Source: CAVYXK01 sp963708245 (GTDB lineage Bacteria > Pseudomonadota > Alphaproteobacteria > Acetobacterales > Acetobacteraceae). From it: 64,000 nucleotides of DNA. Positions 26,969 to 35,475 of the stretch are shown here, piece after piece. The notes beneath the pieces are model-generated. The model had not been told where the DNA came from and did not search any database. It saw nothing but the letters and a program-made list of their open reading frames with translations. Within the stretch, counting starts at the first letter, position 1. Every line of letters starts with the position of its first letter. Location of the stretch: positions 4,030,001-4,094,000 of the forward strand of contig OY970201.1 of NCBI GenBank assembly GCA_963708245.1, read 5' to 3'. Position numbers and translations under genes: made by a program.

Positions 26969-27208
26969 ATGCCCCTGAAGACAAGGCGGCTTTATAGCAG
27001 TGCAAATGGCGATCGGTGGTATCTGGTGCGCGATACCGAAGCCGGACATGTGTTCATCAAGCATGAGCCCAATGTTTCGTCCGGAGGCCGAACGTCCAAT
27101 ATCGAGATCGGAGAATTTCTCGTTAGCGGCGGCTCTGGCCCGGAGCATCAAGAACTGTTGCGGCTGATCGGGACGTTGGTCGAAGACCCATCCCTGCCGA
27201 AAGGCTAG
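26969..27208 (+). CDS. Small conserved hypothetical protein
   Basis: A 79-residue protein: RRLYSSANGDRWYLVRDTEA, GHVFIKHEPNVSSGG, IEIGEFLVSGGSGPEHQELL. This beta-rich pattern with a C-terminal helix is familiar from many alphaproteobacterial small proteins, often near stress or plasmid-like regions. No function assigned. It is divergent from 26902. Confidence 0.68.
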   Translation: MPLKTRRLYSSANGDRWYLVRDTEAGHVFIKHEPNVSSGGRTSNIEIGEFLVSGGSGPEHQELLRLIGTLVEDPSLPKG

Positions 27209-27260
27209 CTCCCGGCGAGCTTTTCGGGTCGCGGGTGCGTCTAGGGGGCGGAGGCGTGGG

Positions 27261-27509
27261 CTACTTCTTCGCGTTCAGCCGCGCCAGCATCTCGTTCAGT
27301 TTTGCGAGCGACTTGGCTGTGTTCGCTTCTGCCGCCTTCGTGGCCCAGCTGACTGCCGGACTCCCCCACAGCTTCGCGATCCGCTCTGCTGGGAGGGAGT
27401 CCACGGTTGAATGGGGCGGTTGCTGATAGCGGGCATCGGCGATCTCCTTGCGGTGCAGTTGACGACAGCAGCACCGCACCAACTCCAGGTCACCTGTCGT
27501 TGCCCTCAT
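27261..27509 (-). CDS. Hypothetical protein, doubtful
   Basis: An 82-residue frame whose C-terminal half looks coding (LPAERIAKLWGSPAVSWATK, then AKSLAKLNEMLARLNAKK), while the N-terminal third (VRCCCRQLHRK) does not. It may be the surviving end of a larger gene. Confidence 0.35.
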   Translation of the reverse strand: MRATTGDLELVRCCCRQLHRKEIADARYQQPPHSTVDSLPAERIAKLWGSPAVSWATKAAEANTAKSLAKLNEMLARLNAKK

Positions 27510-27634
27510 AGAATCTGTATGCCCAGAGACGTTCGGGATTCCGGAGGCATTTTTCGTTTGCCAAGGCAGGAGTCGCGCCGCAGTCTGCCAGTGGCCCGGA
27601 CGAGCATTCCCAGACGGGCAGGAGACTGGCGAAA

Positions 27635-28900
27635 ATGGCGGTGCAGGGTTCACCATCCTCCGGGCGGAAGGATCTGCAGGACCTGCAACACCTCGCGCGC
27701 TCGCCGGCGCTGTCGTATTTGCAAAAGCAGGTGCGGCCCATTGCCCCTCGACCGAAAACGGCCGGGCTGAAGCCACCAGCTTATCCGCTCTTGGCGGCTT
27801 TCTCGCCGACCCGCCTGTGGAAATGGATAACGCAATATCTTTCGCATCGCTTCGGTCGGCGACATCCGTTCCTCGACTACAGCGGCGCGAATGCCGACAA
27901 GGGTGTTTACGGATTGGAGGGAGGTGACGGAGAAGTCCGACTTGCCCTGGCCGGGGATTGGGCAACGGGGACCGACGAAGCGTATGAAATTGGCAAGCTT
28001 GTCTCGGCTTTCGATCCCCATTACTCGGTGCATCTGGGGGATGTCTATTATGTCGGCGATCGCACCGAAGTGGACGAGAATTTTCTTGGTATCGACAACC
28101 CCGCCAACGACTACCCGCCCTGCGCTTGGCCTTTGGGATCGCGCGGCGGTTTCGCCCTCAACGGCAATCACGAGATGTATGCCTTGGGCTATGCGTATTT
28201 CGATCTCATGCTGCCGAAACTCGGCCTTGTCGCCGACGGCAAGCCGCAGGGCCAGCGCGCCAGCTTCTTCTGTCTGGAAAACAACCATTGGCGGATCATT
28301 GGCTTGGATACAGGCTATAATTCGATCGGCTGGCCGGTCATCGATTATTTCTTCACTCCAGGATCGGCGCTGCGGCCGGAGAACATCGAATGGTTGCGCG
28401 AGACGGTCCGGCCCCGGGATGACGATCCTCGCGGCATCATTCTGTTGACCCATCACCAGTACTTTTCACGCTTCGACATCTGCTTTCCGAAACCGGCCCG
28501 GCAATTGGCGCCCTTTTTCTCGCGGCCGGTCCTATGGTTTTGGGGACACGAACACCGTCTGGCGGTATACGAAGAGGCCTCGATGCGGGGCGGTATCCGG
28601 ACGACCGGACGCTGCGTCGGGCATGGTGGGATGCCCGTCGATCTTCCGCCGCGCAAGCCCAAACACCCCGAATACCGCGTCGAATTCGTCGATGATCGCC
28701 GCTATCCCAATGACGAAAACCTGACGGTCGGGTACAATGGCTTTGCGCGGCTGACGCTCCGTGGCAACCAGGTTGCGGTGGAATACGTCGACGTCTGCGA
28801 GCGCGTGGTCTTTGCCGAGACATGGGAAGTTGATGGCGGCGTCCTGCGGCGCATCCACGCTTCTTCCGCCACCGGCGTCGCAGCTCAACCATCGGTCTGA
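27635..28900 (+). CDS. Calcineurin-like metallophosphoesterase
   Basis: A 421-residue protein with a dinuclear-metal phosphoesterase site: ALAGDWATG (first motif; the usual GDxH His is absent), HLGDVYYVGD, LNGNHEMYALG, LLTHHQYFS and FWGHEHRL. It probably hydrolyses a phosphomonoester or diester; the substrate is unknown. About 90 residues precede the catalytic domain, and a C-terminal beta region (YNGFARLTLRGNQVAVEYVD) follows. No signal peptide. CAGGAGACTGGCGAAA precedes the ATG. Flanking DNA contains IS remnants, so it may be a transferred gene. Confidence 0.85.
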   Translation: MAVQGSPSSGRKDLQDLQHLARSPALSYLQKQVRPIAPRPKTAGLKPPAYPLLAAFSPTRLWKWITQYLSHRFGRRHPFLDYSGANADKGVYGLEGGDGEVRLALAGDWATGTDEAYEIGKLVSAFDPHYSVHLGDVYYVGDRTEVDENFLGIDNPANDYPPCAWPLGSRGGFALNGNHEMYALGYAYFDLMLPKLGLVADGKPQGQRASFFCLENNHWRIIGLDTGYNSIGWPVIDYFFTPGSALRPENIEWLRETVRPRDDDPRGIILLTHHQYFSRFDICFPKPARQLAPFFSRPVLWFWGHEHRLAVYEEASMRGGIRTTGRCVGHGGMPVDLPPRKPKHPEYRVEFVDDRRYPNDENLTVGYNGFARLTLRGNQVAVEYVDVCERVVFAETWEVDGGVLRRIHASSATGVAAQPSV

Positions 28901-28921
28901 CTAAGAGACTGTGTGAGAAGG

Positions 28922-29063
28922 TCATTCTGGAGCGGCACGATTAAGCATCAAGCGAATTGCGGCAATGTCCAGCAGCTTTTCTGATGTCTGAACATGGCAC
29001 TCGTAATCTTTCGCGAGGCGACGATTAAAGCCCGAGCCATGCGAAGATGCGCTCAACAATCTA
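28922..29063 (-). pseudogene. IS5-family transposase C-terminal remnant
   Basis: Encodes IVERIFAWLG, then after a one-base shift NRRLAKDYECHVQTSEKLLD and IAAIRLMLNRAAPE, the conserved end of IS5 transposases including the KDYE helix. Upstream parts are gone. Confidence 0.72.
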
Positions 29064-29238
29064 GGTGAGACCCGCAACCTTGAACGATTAGTTGCCCCAG
29101 CGCCGCGTCCGGCGAGAGCGCAGTCTGCGCGCGTGCAGGACAGGACGGCAGCAGCTCGGCAGCGCGCCGCCACACAGAGGCGATTCGTTTGTTCGAACGC
29201 GCTTTGGCGCTCGATCCACACTCCGCCGCGGCGCCCTC

Positions 29239-29322
29239 CACCAAAGTACTGTTCTTCTGGTGGATTAGGAAGCGCCACGCGAGCTGGATCATGCCGCGCC
29301 TCACTCGCGCGTTGCCGGCACT
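29239..29322 (-). pseudogene. IS110-family transposase remnant
   Basis: A short frame, SAGNARVRRGMIQLAW followed by RFLIHQKNSTLV, matches the region after the DNA-binding motif of IS110 (Transposase_20) proteins. Nothing else of the element is recognisable. Confidence 0.55.
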
Positions 29323-29410
29323 CCATCATCGGGTTGCAGCGACGATGGTGCCACTTTCCTCGCCGCCCGCCCCATAGCATCTGTTACGCACGCACCCGAT
29401 CGGTCTTTGG

Positions 29411-30130
29411 CTATTTCTCCAAGCGATGCGGTACGCGCTCGAAATAGCCGCTAGTCCAAAGCGGCATGTTGATGCTATCGACCTTCAGACCCGAGCGCCA
29501 GAGCACCACCGGTAATGAGAGCTGATCCTGATCGGTCCAGCGCATCTGCTCGTTCCACCAGGCATCGTCTATCTGCACGACGCGAGGATTGCGGCTTGCC
29601 CGTGCGATCAGGCCGCAGGCTACCAAGCCGTTGTGAGCAGGGTATCCCTCCGATCTGTAGCTGGCGACCTGCTCGGCAATCGGTGCGCCTTGATACTTGC
29701 CCCAGGCGACCGTCGCGTCCAACTCGTCGTAGATGCAGTCGCGGTCGGGGTGAACAATCATCGCGATCCCGGCCGCCCCGATGCCCGCAATCATCACTCC
29801 TGCGAAATCGGGCCGGAGGATGCGGATGCTGCCATCGATCCAGATGCTGTAATCGTACGGTCGAAGATAGCTGCGCAAACCAAACAGAAAAGCCTCGCGC
29901 AGCGCCGGGCGGCCGCAGGGGAACACTCGGTGATTGAGCACCTTGAAATACTTGGCTCGTATGCGGGGAGCGAGACCGCTGCGACGCCGGTTGCGCACCA
30001 CCGACCAGGGCGACACTCGCGACAATGGCTCATCGGTGAAGCACACGAAATCGGTAGGAGCCGACTGCCTCGGTTGCTCTAGAAGGTTATCGTAGCCCCC
30101 GTAGATGGCAGTGTAGATGCACACACGCAA
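29411..30130 (-). CDS. DUF616-type glycosyltransferase
   Basis: A 239-residue protein with MRVCIYTAIYGGYDNLLEQP, a FVCFTDE segment and YDYSIWIDGSIRILRPDFAG, the hallmarks of the DUF616/TOD1-like glycosyltransferase family. It includes a DG-like metal-binding region and a conserved late DQLSLPVVLW. It probably transfers a sugar to a surface polysaccharide. No partner glycan genes are adjacent. The start at 30130 fits the family opening exactly. Intact. Confidence 0.8.
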   Translation of the reverse strand: MRVCIYTAIYGGYDNLLEQPRQSAPTDFVCFTDEPLSRVSPWSVVRNRRRSGLAPRIRAKYFKVLNHRVFPCGRPALREAFLFGLRSYLRPYDYSIWIDGSIRILRPDFAGVMIAGIGAAGIAMIVHPDRDCIYDELDATVAWGKYQGAPIAEQVASYRSEGYPAHNGLVACGLIARASRNPRVVQIDDAWWNEQMRWTDQDQLSLPVVLWRSGLKVDSINMPLWTSGYFERVPHRLEK

Positions 30131-30274
30131 GATAGCTGACTCCGAAGCTCTCGGGGCACGCTTCGATACATTCCCAGTCTCCCGCCGCGGGGTTTGTCAT
30201 TCCGGGAAGCATATCTATTTACGTGCGGTAGCGCAATCTCTCTAGGACTCTTGCTCTTTATCAAGGTCGCGTCC

Positions 30275-30700
30275 ATGCGGATCGGCGTGACGTGTGCCGG
30301 GCGAATCGTCGCGCGCTCGGTCGGGATATGGTGGAACGGGGGTGCCTACGCCGATATCGGGCCACGCGTGACGGAGAAAACCGGCCTTACCGCGATGGGG
30401 CCGTATAGCGTCGCACATGTCGCGGTCAATTCCTACGCGCTCTATACCAACCTGCCGCCGGCAGGCGCCTTGCGCGGCTTTGGCATCCCCCAGATCGCCT
30501 GGGCACATGAGAGCGATACCGATACAATCGCCCATGCACTCGCGATCGATCCTGTGGAGTTTCGCCGCCGGAACCTGCTGCGCAACGGCTGCGAGCATGC
30601 GACAGGCACGATCCTCCGTGACGCCTACGCACCAGAGATTCTGGAGCGGATCGCCGAGCGTCTGAAAAATCACGTGCCGGTTAACACAGCTGCACGATAG
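30275..30700 (+). pseudogene. Fragment of a molybdenum hydroxylase large subunit (xanthine dehydrogenase family)
   Basis: An internal piece of about 130 residues of the molybdopterin-binding subunit: WWNGGAYADIGPRVTEKTG, AVNSYALYTNLPPAGALRGF, then HALAIDPVEFRRRNLL. Both ends of the roughly 750-residue protein are missing, as are the other subunits. The right end abuts the cut end of a convergent hydrolase gene. Confidence 0.8.
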
Positions 30701-30765
30701 AGTGCGATGCCATCCGGACGTACTGGCGATGAAGGCCGCCGAGCAAGGCGACTGATGTGATGGGC

Positions 30766-31359
30766 CCAACTCAGCGGCGCCCCGGGCCCCACTTGCCGCC
30801 GCGCCTCCCGCACCGCAAGCCGAGTGGCCGCCAGCCAGTTCTCCCACCTGCTCGCGGTCAGCGCGCCTGGGACGGTGCCGTGGCCGGGTGTGCGCAGCCC
30901 GATCGCCACGTAACCAAGCTCTCGATACCGCCGTGCGATATGCCATAGGCTGTATGGTGCGTCGGTCAATCCGTGTAGCAGGACAACCGCGCCTTTCGGG
31001 GGACCGTCGGGCTCCAGCACGTAGGAGCGGTTCCACTCCTGCACAAAATGACCAGGATACACCGGGCTGTCTGCGAAGTAACGATCGTCCGGCGTACGGT
31101 CCTGCTCGTCCAGCCGATCGGTGACCTCCTTGCGGACGGCGGCGAAAACCCTCGCCTCGGCCGCGAGATAACTGTTCCAGTCGAGCCGATCGATCTCGGC
31201 CGCATGTGGCTCGTCGGGAATGAAGGTGTGCCAGGGTTCCAGCCGCGGCCCACGCTCGCTCTGCACGATCCGTCCGACCAGTAGCGTCACGGCAACGATC
31301 GCCACCAGCAGTGCCAGGCGTCTTGTCCATCGCAATACCACGCCGCGTATCGGTCGCAT
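30766..31359 (-). pseudogene. Alpha/beta hydrolase, C-terminal half lost
   Basis: Starts MRPIRGVVLRWTRRLALLVA with one membrane helix, followed by a periplasmic or cytosolic domain with VVLLHGLTDAPYSLWHIARR and GLRTPGHGTVPG. These match the oxyanion-hole and strand regions of serine hydrolases. The nucleophile elbow (GxSxG), acid and His would follow RQVGPGAPL but are missing; the sequence there becomes unrelated near 30766. It is the third gene of a leftward operon (31919, 31488, 31359). Confidence 0.68.
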
Positions 31360-31371
31360 CCGCGCGTTCCT

Positions 31372-31488
31372 TCAATACAGCGACAGCAACCGGGGAACGG
31401 CGAAGACCGTGGCGAGCAGCACGACGACGGTGAGCGGAACACCGACGCGGGCGTCGTAATTGCTGGGTCCCACAACCAGTGTGTTCAC
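31372..31488 (-). CDS. 38-residue single-pass membrane protein
   Basis: GTG 31488 opens a short frame, VVGPSNYDARVGVPLTVVVL followed by LATVFAVPRLLSLY, ending 12 bp before the hydrolase start. One transmembrane helix. Its position between two related leftward genes suggests a small subunit or helper. No family recognised. Confidence 0.45.
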   Translation of the reverse strand: MNTLVVGPSNYDARVGVPLTVVVLLATVFAVPRLLSLY

Positions 31489-31515
31489 AGGCGAGGAATC
31501 TGCCCTGCCCGCCAA

Positions 31516-31919
31516 TCATGGCTTTGACTGCTGGCCGGGGAGGTTCGCCTGGGTATGTGCGGCGAAGGCAAAGTTGCCGGCCAGCTTGTCCAGGACGTTG
31601 AAGAGGAAGGCGTACCAGCCAGGGGCCGCCCGCTACGGGCGCCGGCATCGACCGCCTTCGACATGAGGTAGACCAGATCGGGCGGGTCAACCAAAAGCAG
31701 AATCGGGCCGAGGTGCAGCAGCAAGGCGAGCGTGACCGCGAACGAGAACTCCATCGAGGTTATCGGGTGGCCTATATCGGACTCCGGCCAACCGCCTGCC
31801 AGAACGTGGAGCCAAAAGTGAAGTCCCGGGAGTGCGCCGCTGCTCTCGATTATATGAAATATTGGTAACCAGATGATTAAGACGAAAATCAGGCACAGGA
31901 TGGTCTCGCGGCTTTTCAC
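31516..31919 (-). pseudogene. Membrane protein with frameshift
   Basis: From ATG 31919: a first helix (ILCLIFVLIIWLPIFHI), SSGALPGLHFWLHVLAGG, a second helix (FAVTLALLLHLGPILLL) and LVYLMSKAVDAG. About residue 100 the frame shifts, and WYAFLFNVLDKLAGNFAFAA continues to a stop at 31516. Restored length is about 134 residues. It is the first gene of the operon with the hydrolase. No family recognised. Confidence 0.5.
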
Positions 31920-32329
31920 CGGCGGACACCATGGCGGGCAATATCCGCGCCAACATATCTCCCCCTCACGGAATTTTCACTCGCGCGCATTCCGAAACGG
32001 AAACATGGCATGTGTCGCGGCGTCATGTCTAGCAGTCGTATTGCCTGCGCTTTCGGCACCTTGCTGGATCAAGGCCCCGGTTTGCCCAGCACGGCAACGT
32101 CGTGCCAGCGGGCGACCGAGGATCCTGGCTTCGGACCGGGAGGGAAGGCGCGAGGGAAGCGGCGGGCGAGGAGTTGTCCAATCCATCTCGGGGGAGGCGG
32201 CCCGGCGGGCGCTGGGCAGAGCGCGGCTGGGAGGGCTGACCGCAATCCCGCCTCCAGGCAGGGGCCGCCCGGTTGCCCGAGCGGCCCTTTTCTTGCCGGG
32301 TCCGCGCTAGGTCCGCGTCCTTTGAAAAC
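31920..32329. other. No gene recognised; left flank of tRNA-Cys
   Basis: GC-rich DNA between the last accessory gene and tRNA-Cys. No integrase, and no duplicated copy of the tRNA 3' end was found here. Confidence 0.4.
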
Positions 32330-32403
32330 TGGAGGTCCGGGGCGGAATCGAACCGCCATACGCGGATTTGCAGTCCGCTGCATCACCACTCTGCCACCGG
32401 ACC
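32330..32403 (-). tRNA. tRNA-Cys (GCA)
   Basis: Folds as a full cloverleaf: acceptor GGTCCGG with CCGGACC, anticodon stem GCGGA/TCCGC around loop CTGCAAA (anticodon GCA), T-arm GGCGG-TTCGATT-CCGCC, discriminator T, and an encoded CCA at 32330-32332. The 3' end faces the accessory region on the left, the side where islands usually insert. Confidence 0.95.
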
Positions 32404-32531
32404 GTCGCGGCCGCGGGTATATCCGCGCCGCCGCCCCGCCGGTCAAGCCCGCACCATCCGCAATGCAGCGCTGAACTGGCGTGATCCGCCGCACGCCTCT
32501 AATAAGGGCGCGCCCCCAAGCTGGACCCAGA

Positions 32532-33200
32532 ATGGACCTCGCCGCCTACGATTTCGCCGAAACCCGGAACCGGATGGTCGATGGCCAGATTCGGCCGAAC
32601 CAGGTCTCTGACCGACGCATCCTCGTCGCCATGCGCGAAATCCCGCGCGAACGGTTCCTGCCCCCAGCGCTGCGCTCCATAGCATATATCGACGAGGACA
32701 TCCAACTCGGCGGCGGGCGCGTGCTGATGGAGCCATTGGCGATCGCCCGCCTGGTGCAGCTCCTCGCGCCCCTCGAAGGAGAGCGCGCTCTGGTGGTAGC
32801 CGCCGGCGTCGGCTATGGCGCCGCGTTGCTCGCCGCCTGCGGCGTGCGGGTGATCGCGCTCGAGGAAGACCCCGGCCTGCTCGGGCTCGCTCAGGCGGCG
32901 CTGGACACGATCGCGCCCTCCGTTCGCCTGGTCTCGGGACCGCTCGCGGCCGGATGGCCGGCTGGAGCGCCCTACGACATGATCCTACTGGAGGGTGCCG
33001 TCCGGCAGATCCCCCCGGCGCTCGGCCAGCAGCTTCGCGCAGACGGCGGCCGACTGGCGACGGTGCGCGCCGAGCCGGGCGCGGTCGGCCAAGCGGTGCT
33101 GGCGGAGCCGACCTCGCTGGGGCTGTCCGCCCGGCCGATGTTCGACTGCTCCACCCCGCTGATCCCTTCGCTGCTCCCGAAGCCCAGCTTCGTCTTCTGA
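32532..33200 (+). CDS. pcm: Protein-L-isoaspartate O-methyltransferase family protein
   Basis: A 222-residue class-I methyltransferase. Key segments are MVDGQIRPNQVSDRRILVAM, IPRERFLPPALR, the SAM-binding loop VVAAGVGYGAALLAA (equivalent to GxGxGY) and YDMILLEGAVRQIPPAL. PCMT repairs isoaspartyl damage in proteins; the version found next to tolC in Rhodospirillales is shorter and may have another role. ATG 32532 begins the family's usual MDLAAYDFAETR. It leads the pcm-tolC-popZ-valS line. Confidence 0.88.
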   Translation: MDLAAYDFAETRNRMVDGQIRPNQVSDRRILVAMREIPRERFLPPALRSIAYIDEDIQLGGGRVLMEPLAIARLVQLLAPLEGERALVVAAGVGYGAALLAACGVRVIALEEDPGLLGLAQAALDTIAPSVRLVSGPLAAGWPAGAPYDMILLEGAVRQIPPALGQQLRADGGRLATVRAEPGAVGQAVLAEPTSLGLSARPMFDCSTPLIPSLLPKPSFVF

Positions 33201-33268
33201 CGTGCACGTCAGCCGGCCGCTGAAAACACGGGGCTGGTGTCCTGGACCCACTGCTTCGGTCGCCAAAT

Positions 33269-33291
33269 GTCCAATTCTAGACGCCGACCCC
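33269..33291. repeat. Sequence resembling an IS21 terminal repeat
   Basis: GTCCAATTCTAGACGCCGAC followed by CCC aligns with the IS21 end core GTCAATTTTGGACGCCGATC with a few differences. It lies alone between pcm and tolC, possibly a relic of an insertion that left. Confidence 0.35.
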
Positions 33292-33409
33292 TGCTTGATG
33301 CTTGGCGCGGTGGACGGGACTGTGGCACACAAAACGGAGGTGCGAAGTCCGCCCGGCTGCTGCCGCTCCGGCATCGCATCGGTTTGGCGCAACGCGACGG
33401 GGGTGACTG

Positions 33410-34921
33410 ATGGCTGCCTCTCCGGCTCTTGGGATCGGCGTTTCGCTGTTGCTCGTCACCGGCCCCGCACTCGCGCAGACCCAACCCGCGCAACGGGCAG
33501 CCGCCCGCCCAACCCCCTCTGCCCAGCCGCGTAGTGCGGTGCCGCGTACCCTCGCCCAGGCGCTCGCCGCGACCTATTTGTACCAGCCCGCGCTGCAGGC
33601 CGCTCGGGCGCAGTTGCGTGCTACCGACGAGAACGTGCCGCAGGCGCTTGCCGGCTGGAAACCGACCGTGATCGTCGCCGGCACCGCCGGCTACGGCGAC
33701 GGCGTGACCCGTCAGTTTCTCAATTCGACGGGAACGTGGCAGAACCAGCACACTGACCGCGATATCGGAACTGCACAAACTACGTTGACCCAGCCGCTCT
33801 ACACCGGCGGCAAGGTACGGGCGAACGTCAACCGGGCCACTGACCTCGTCATGGCCCAGCGCGCCAATCTGATGGCGCAGGAAGAGACCAGCTTCGCCAA
33901 TGCAGTGAATGCCTACGTCGGCGTGATCTCGGCGCAGCAGACCCTCGCACTCAACATCAACAACGAGAATGTGCTGCGCGAGCAGCTTCAGGCCACCAAC
34001 GACCAGTTCCGGGTCGGCGAGGTGACACGCACCGACGTTGCCCAGGCCGAGGCCTCGCTGGCCAGCGCCGTCGCCCAGGTTGAAACCTCACAGGGCAATC
34101 TGCAGACCGCGCGTGCCACATACACCCAGGTGATCGGCTACGAGCCGCCCGCCGATCTTGCGGAACCCCAACCCCTCCGCCTGCCGACACGCACCGAGCA
34201 GCAGGCGGTCGCCCTGGCAGCAGCCAACAATCCCGCCGTGATCGCTGCGCAGTTCAACGATGCCGCCGCGAAGAACGAGATTGAGGCAGCTTTCGCAGCC
34301 TTGCTGCCGCAGGTCAGCTTCCAGGGCCAGATTTTTCAGTCCAATAACGCCAGCATACGCCTCGACCAGACGAATGGGTACACGGCGGTCCTGAGCGTAT
34401 CGGTCCCGCTCTACCAGGGCGGGGCGGAGTATTCCGCAGTGCGCCAGGCGCGGCAGACTGAGCAGCAGCAGTCCCAACTCATTAGTGACGCGCAACGCAC
34501 GGCGGTGCAGAACACCGTCAACGCCTGGGAGACGCTCATAGCTGCCCGCGCCGCCGCCGACAGCACCCGCACTGCCATTCGCGCCAACGAGATTGCGCTG
34601 GTCGGCGTGGAGCGTGAGCACCTTGTCGGCACCCGAACCACGCTCGATGTGCTGAATGCCCAGCAGACGCTGTTGCAGTCGCAGGTGACGCTGGTGCAGA
34701 ACCTCTCAAACTTGATAACAGCGTCCTACGCCGTCGCCTCGGCGGTTGGGCGGCTTACAGCGCGCGATCTCGATCTCCCGGTGCCATTTTATGACGAGAC
34801 CGCCTATTTTAATCAGGTGAAGAACAAGTGGGCTGGCATCGGCGTGCCGCGCGATGACACGCTCTATTCGCCACCGCCGGCGCCCCCCACCTCCGCACCC
34901 TCGCCAGGCAGCAGACCATGA
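33410..34921 (+). CDS. tolC: TolC-family outer-membrane efflux channel
   Basis: A 503-residue protein with a signal peptide (ALGIGVSLLLVTGPALAQ), two homologous outer-membrane-factor repeats of strand-helix-helix type (TAQTTLTQPLYTGGKVRANV in the first, VLSVSVPLYQGGAEYSAVRQ in the second) and long helical stretches (LQATNDQFRVGEVTRTDVAQ; GTRTTLDVLNAQQTLLQS). It forms the trimeric channel through the outer membrane for type I secretion or drug efflux. The C-terminal tail is proline-rich. ATG 33410 was chosen for the signal peptide. Its stop overlaps popZ by four bases. Confidence 0.93.
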   Translation: MAASPALGIGVSLLLVTGPALAQTQPAQRAAARPTPSAQPRSAVPRTLAQALAATYLYQPALQAARAQLRATDENVPQALAGWKPTVIVAGTAGYGDGVTRQFLNSTGTWQNQHTDRDIGTAQTTLTQPLYTGGKVRANVNRATDLVMAQRANLMAQEETSFANAVNAYVGVISAQQTLALNINNENVLREQLQATNDQFRVGEVTRTDVAQAEASLASAVAQVETSQGNLQTARATYTQVIGYEPPADLAEPQPLRLPTRTEQQAVALAAANNPAVIAAQFNDAAAKNEIEAAFAALLPQVSFQGQIFQSNNASIRLDQTNGYTAVLSVSVPLYQGGAEYSAVRQARQTEQQQSQLISDAQRTAVQNTVNAWETLIAARAAADSTRTAIRANEIALVGVEREHLVGTRTTLDVLNAQQTLLQSQVTLVQNLSNLITASYAVASAVGRLTARDLDLPVPFYDETAYFNQVKNKWAGIGVPRDDTLYSPPPAPPTSAPSPGSRP

Positions 34922-35412
34922 CCGCACAGACCAAGCCAGAGCCGACATCCGGTACCGGCGAGGATCCCTCGATGGAGGACATCCTCGCCTCAATTCGGCG
35001 CATTCTTACCGAGGAGCAGGCGCCGGAGCCGCCCCCCACGCCCGCGGCGCCCGCCCCGGAGCCGATTGCGACGGAAGACGTCTTGGTGCTGGATAATTCA
35101 ATGATGGTTACTGATCCGCAGGAAACCGACGCGCAGCCGGTGCATGAACCCTCGCCGGTAGAACCGGCGCCGTCCGTCCTGGTTGCGCCCGAAGCGGCTG
35201 CGGCCGCCGCCTCGTCTGTCGGCAACCTGATCCGCACCCTGGCCGTCGATCGCGGCATGCAGGTCACCAGCAGCGGCCCGACCATCGAGGATGTCGTGCG
35301 CGCCGAGCTGCGCCCATTGCTCAGGGAATGGCTCAACGCCAACCTTCCGCCGCTCGTCGAACGCTTGGTCCGCGCCGAGATCGAACGCGTCGTCGGACGC
35401 GCCGTCCCCTAG
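34918..35412 (+). CDS. popZ: PopZ / DUF2497 polar organizing protein
   Basis: A 164-residue protein with the three PopZ parts: an N-terminal helix (EDPSMEDILASIRRILTEEQ), an acidic proline-rich disordered middle, and a C-terminal oligomerisation helix set (IEDVVRAELRPLLREWLNAN, then LVERLVRAEIERVVGRA). PopZ self-assembles at cell poles and binds ParB and cell-cycle regulators. It overlaps tolC by ATGA and precedes valS by 63 bp, the normal order in this group. Confidence 0.9.
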   Translation: MTAQTKPEPTSGTGEDPSMEDILASIRRILTEEQAPEPPPTPAAPAPEPIATEDVLVLDNSMMVTDPQETDAQPVHEPSPVEPAPSVLVAPEAAAAAASSVGNLIRTLAVDRGMQVTSSGPTIEDVVRAELRPLLREWLNANLPPLVERLVRAEIERVVGRAVP

Positions 35413-35475
35413 ACATCTCACGCCGCCCGTCTTGCGCGCGGCGTCCTCGAGAGGCCGCGAGAGCGAGACTCTGAC

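Noticed and set aside
30242..31690. 482-codon minus-strand frame across the hydrolase operon
   Set aside because: It covers fragments that read better in other frames (hydrolase, 38-residue membrane protein); composition is not protein-like.
32330..32403. tRNA-Cys as a proven integration site for the left region
   Set aside because: No integrase and no repeated tRNA end within the window; kept only as a boundary observation.
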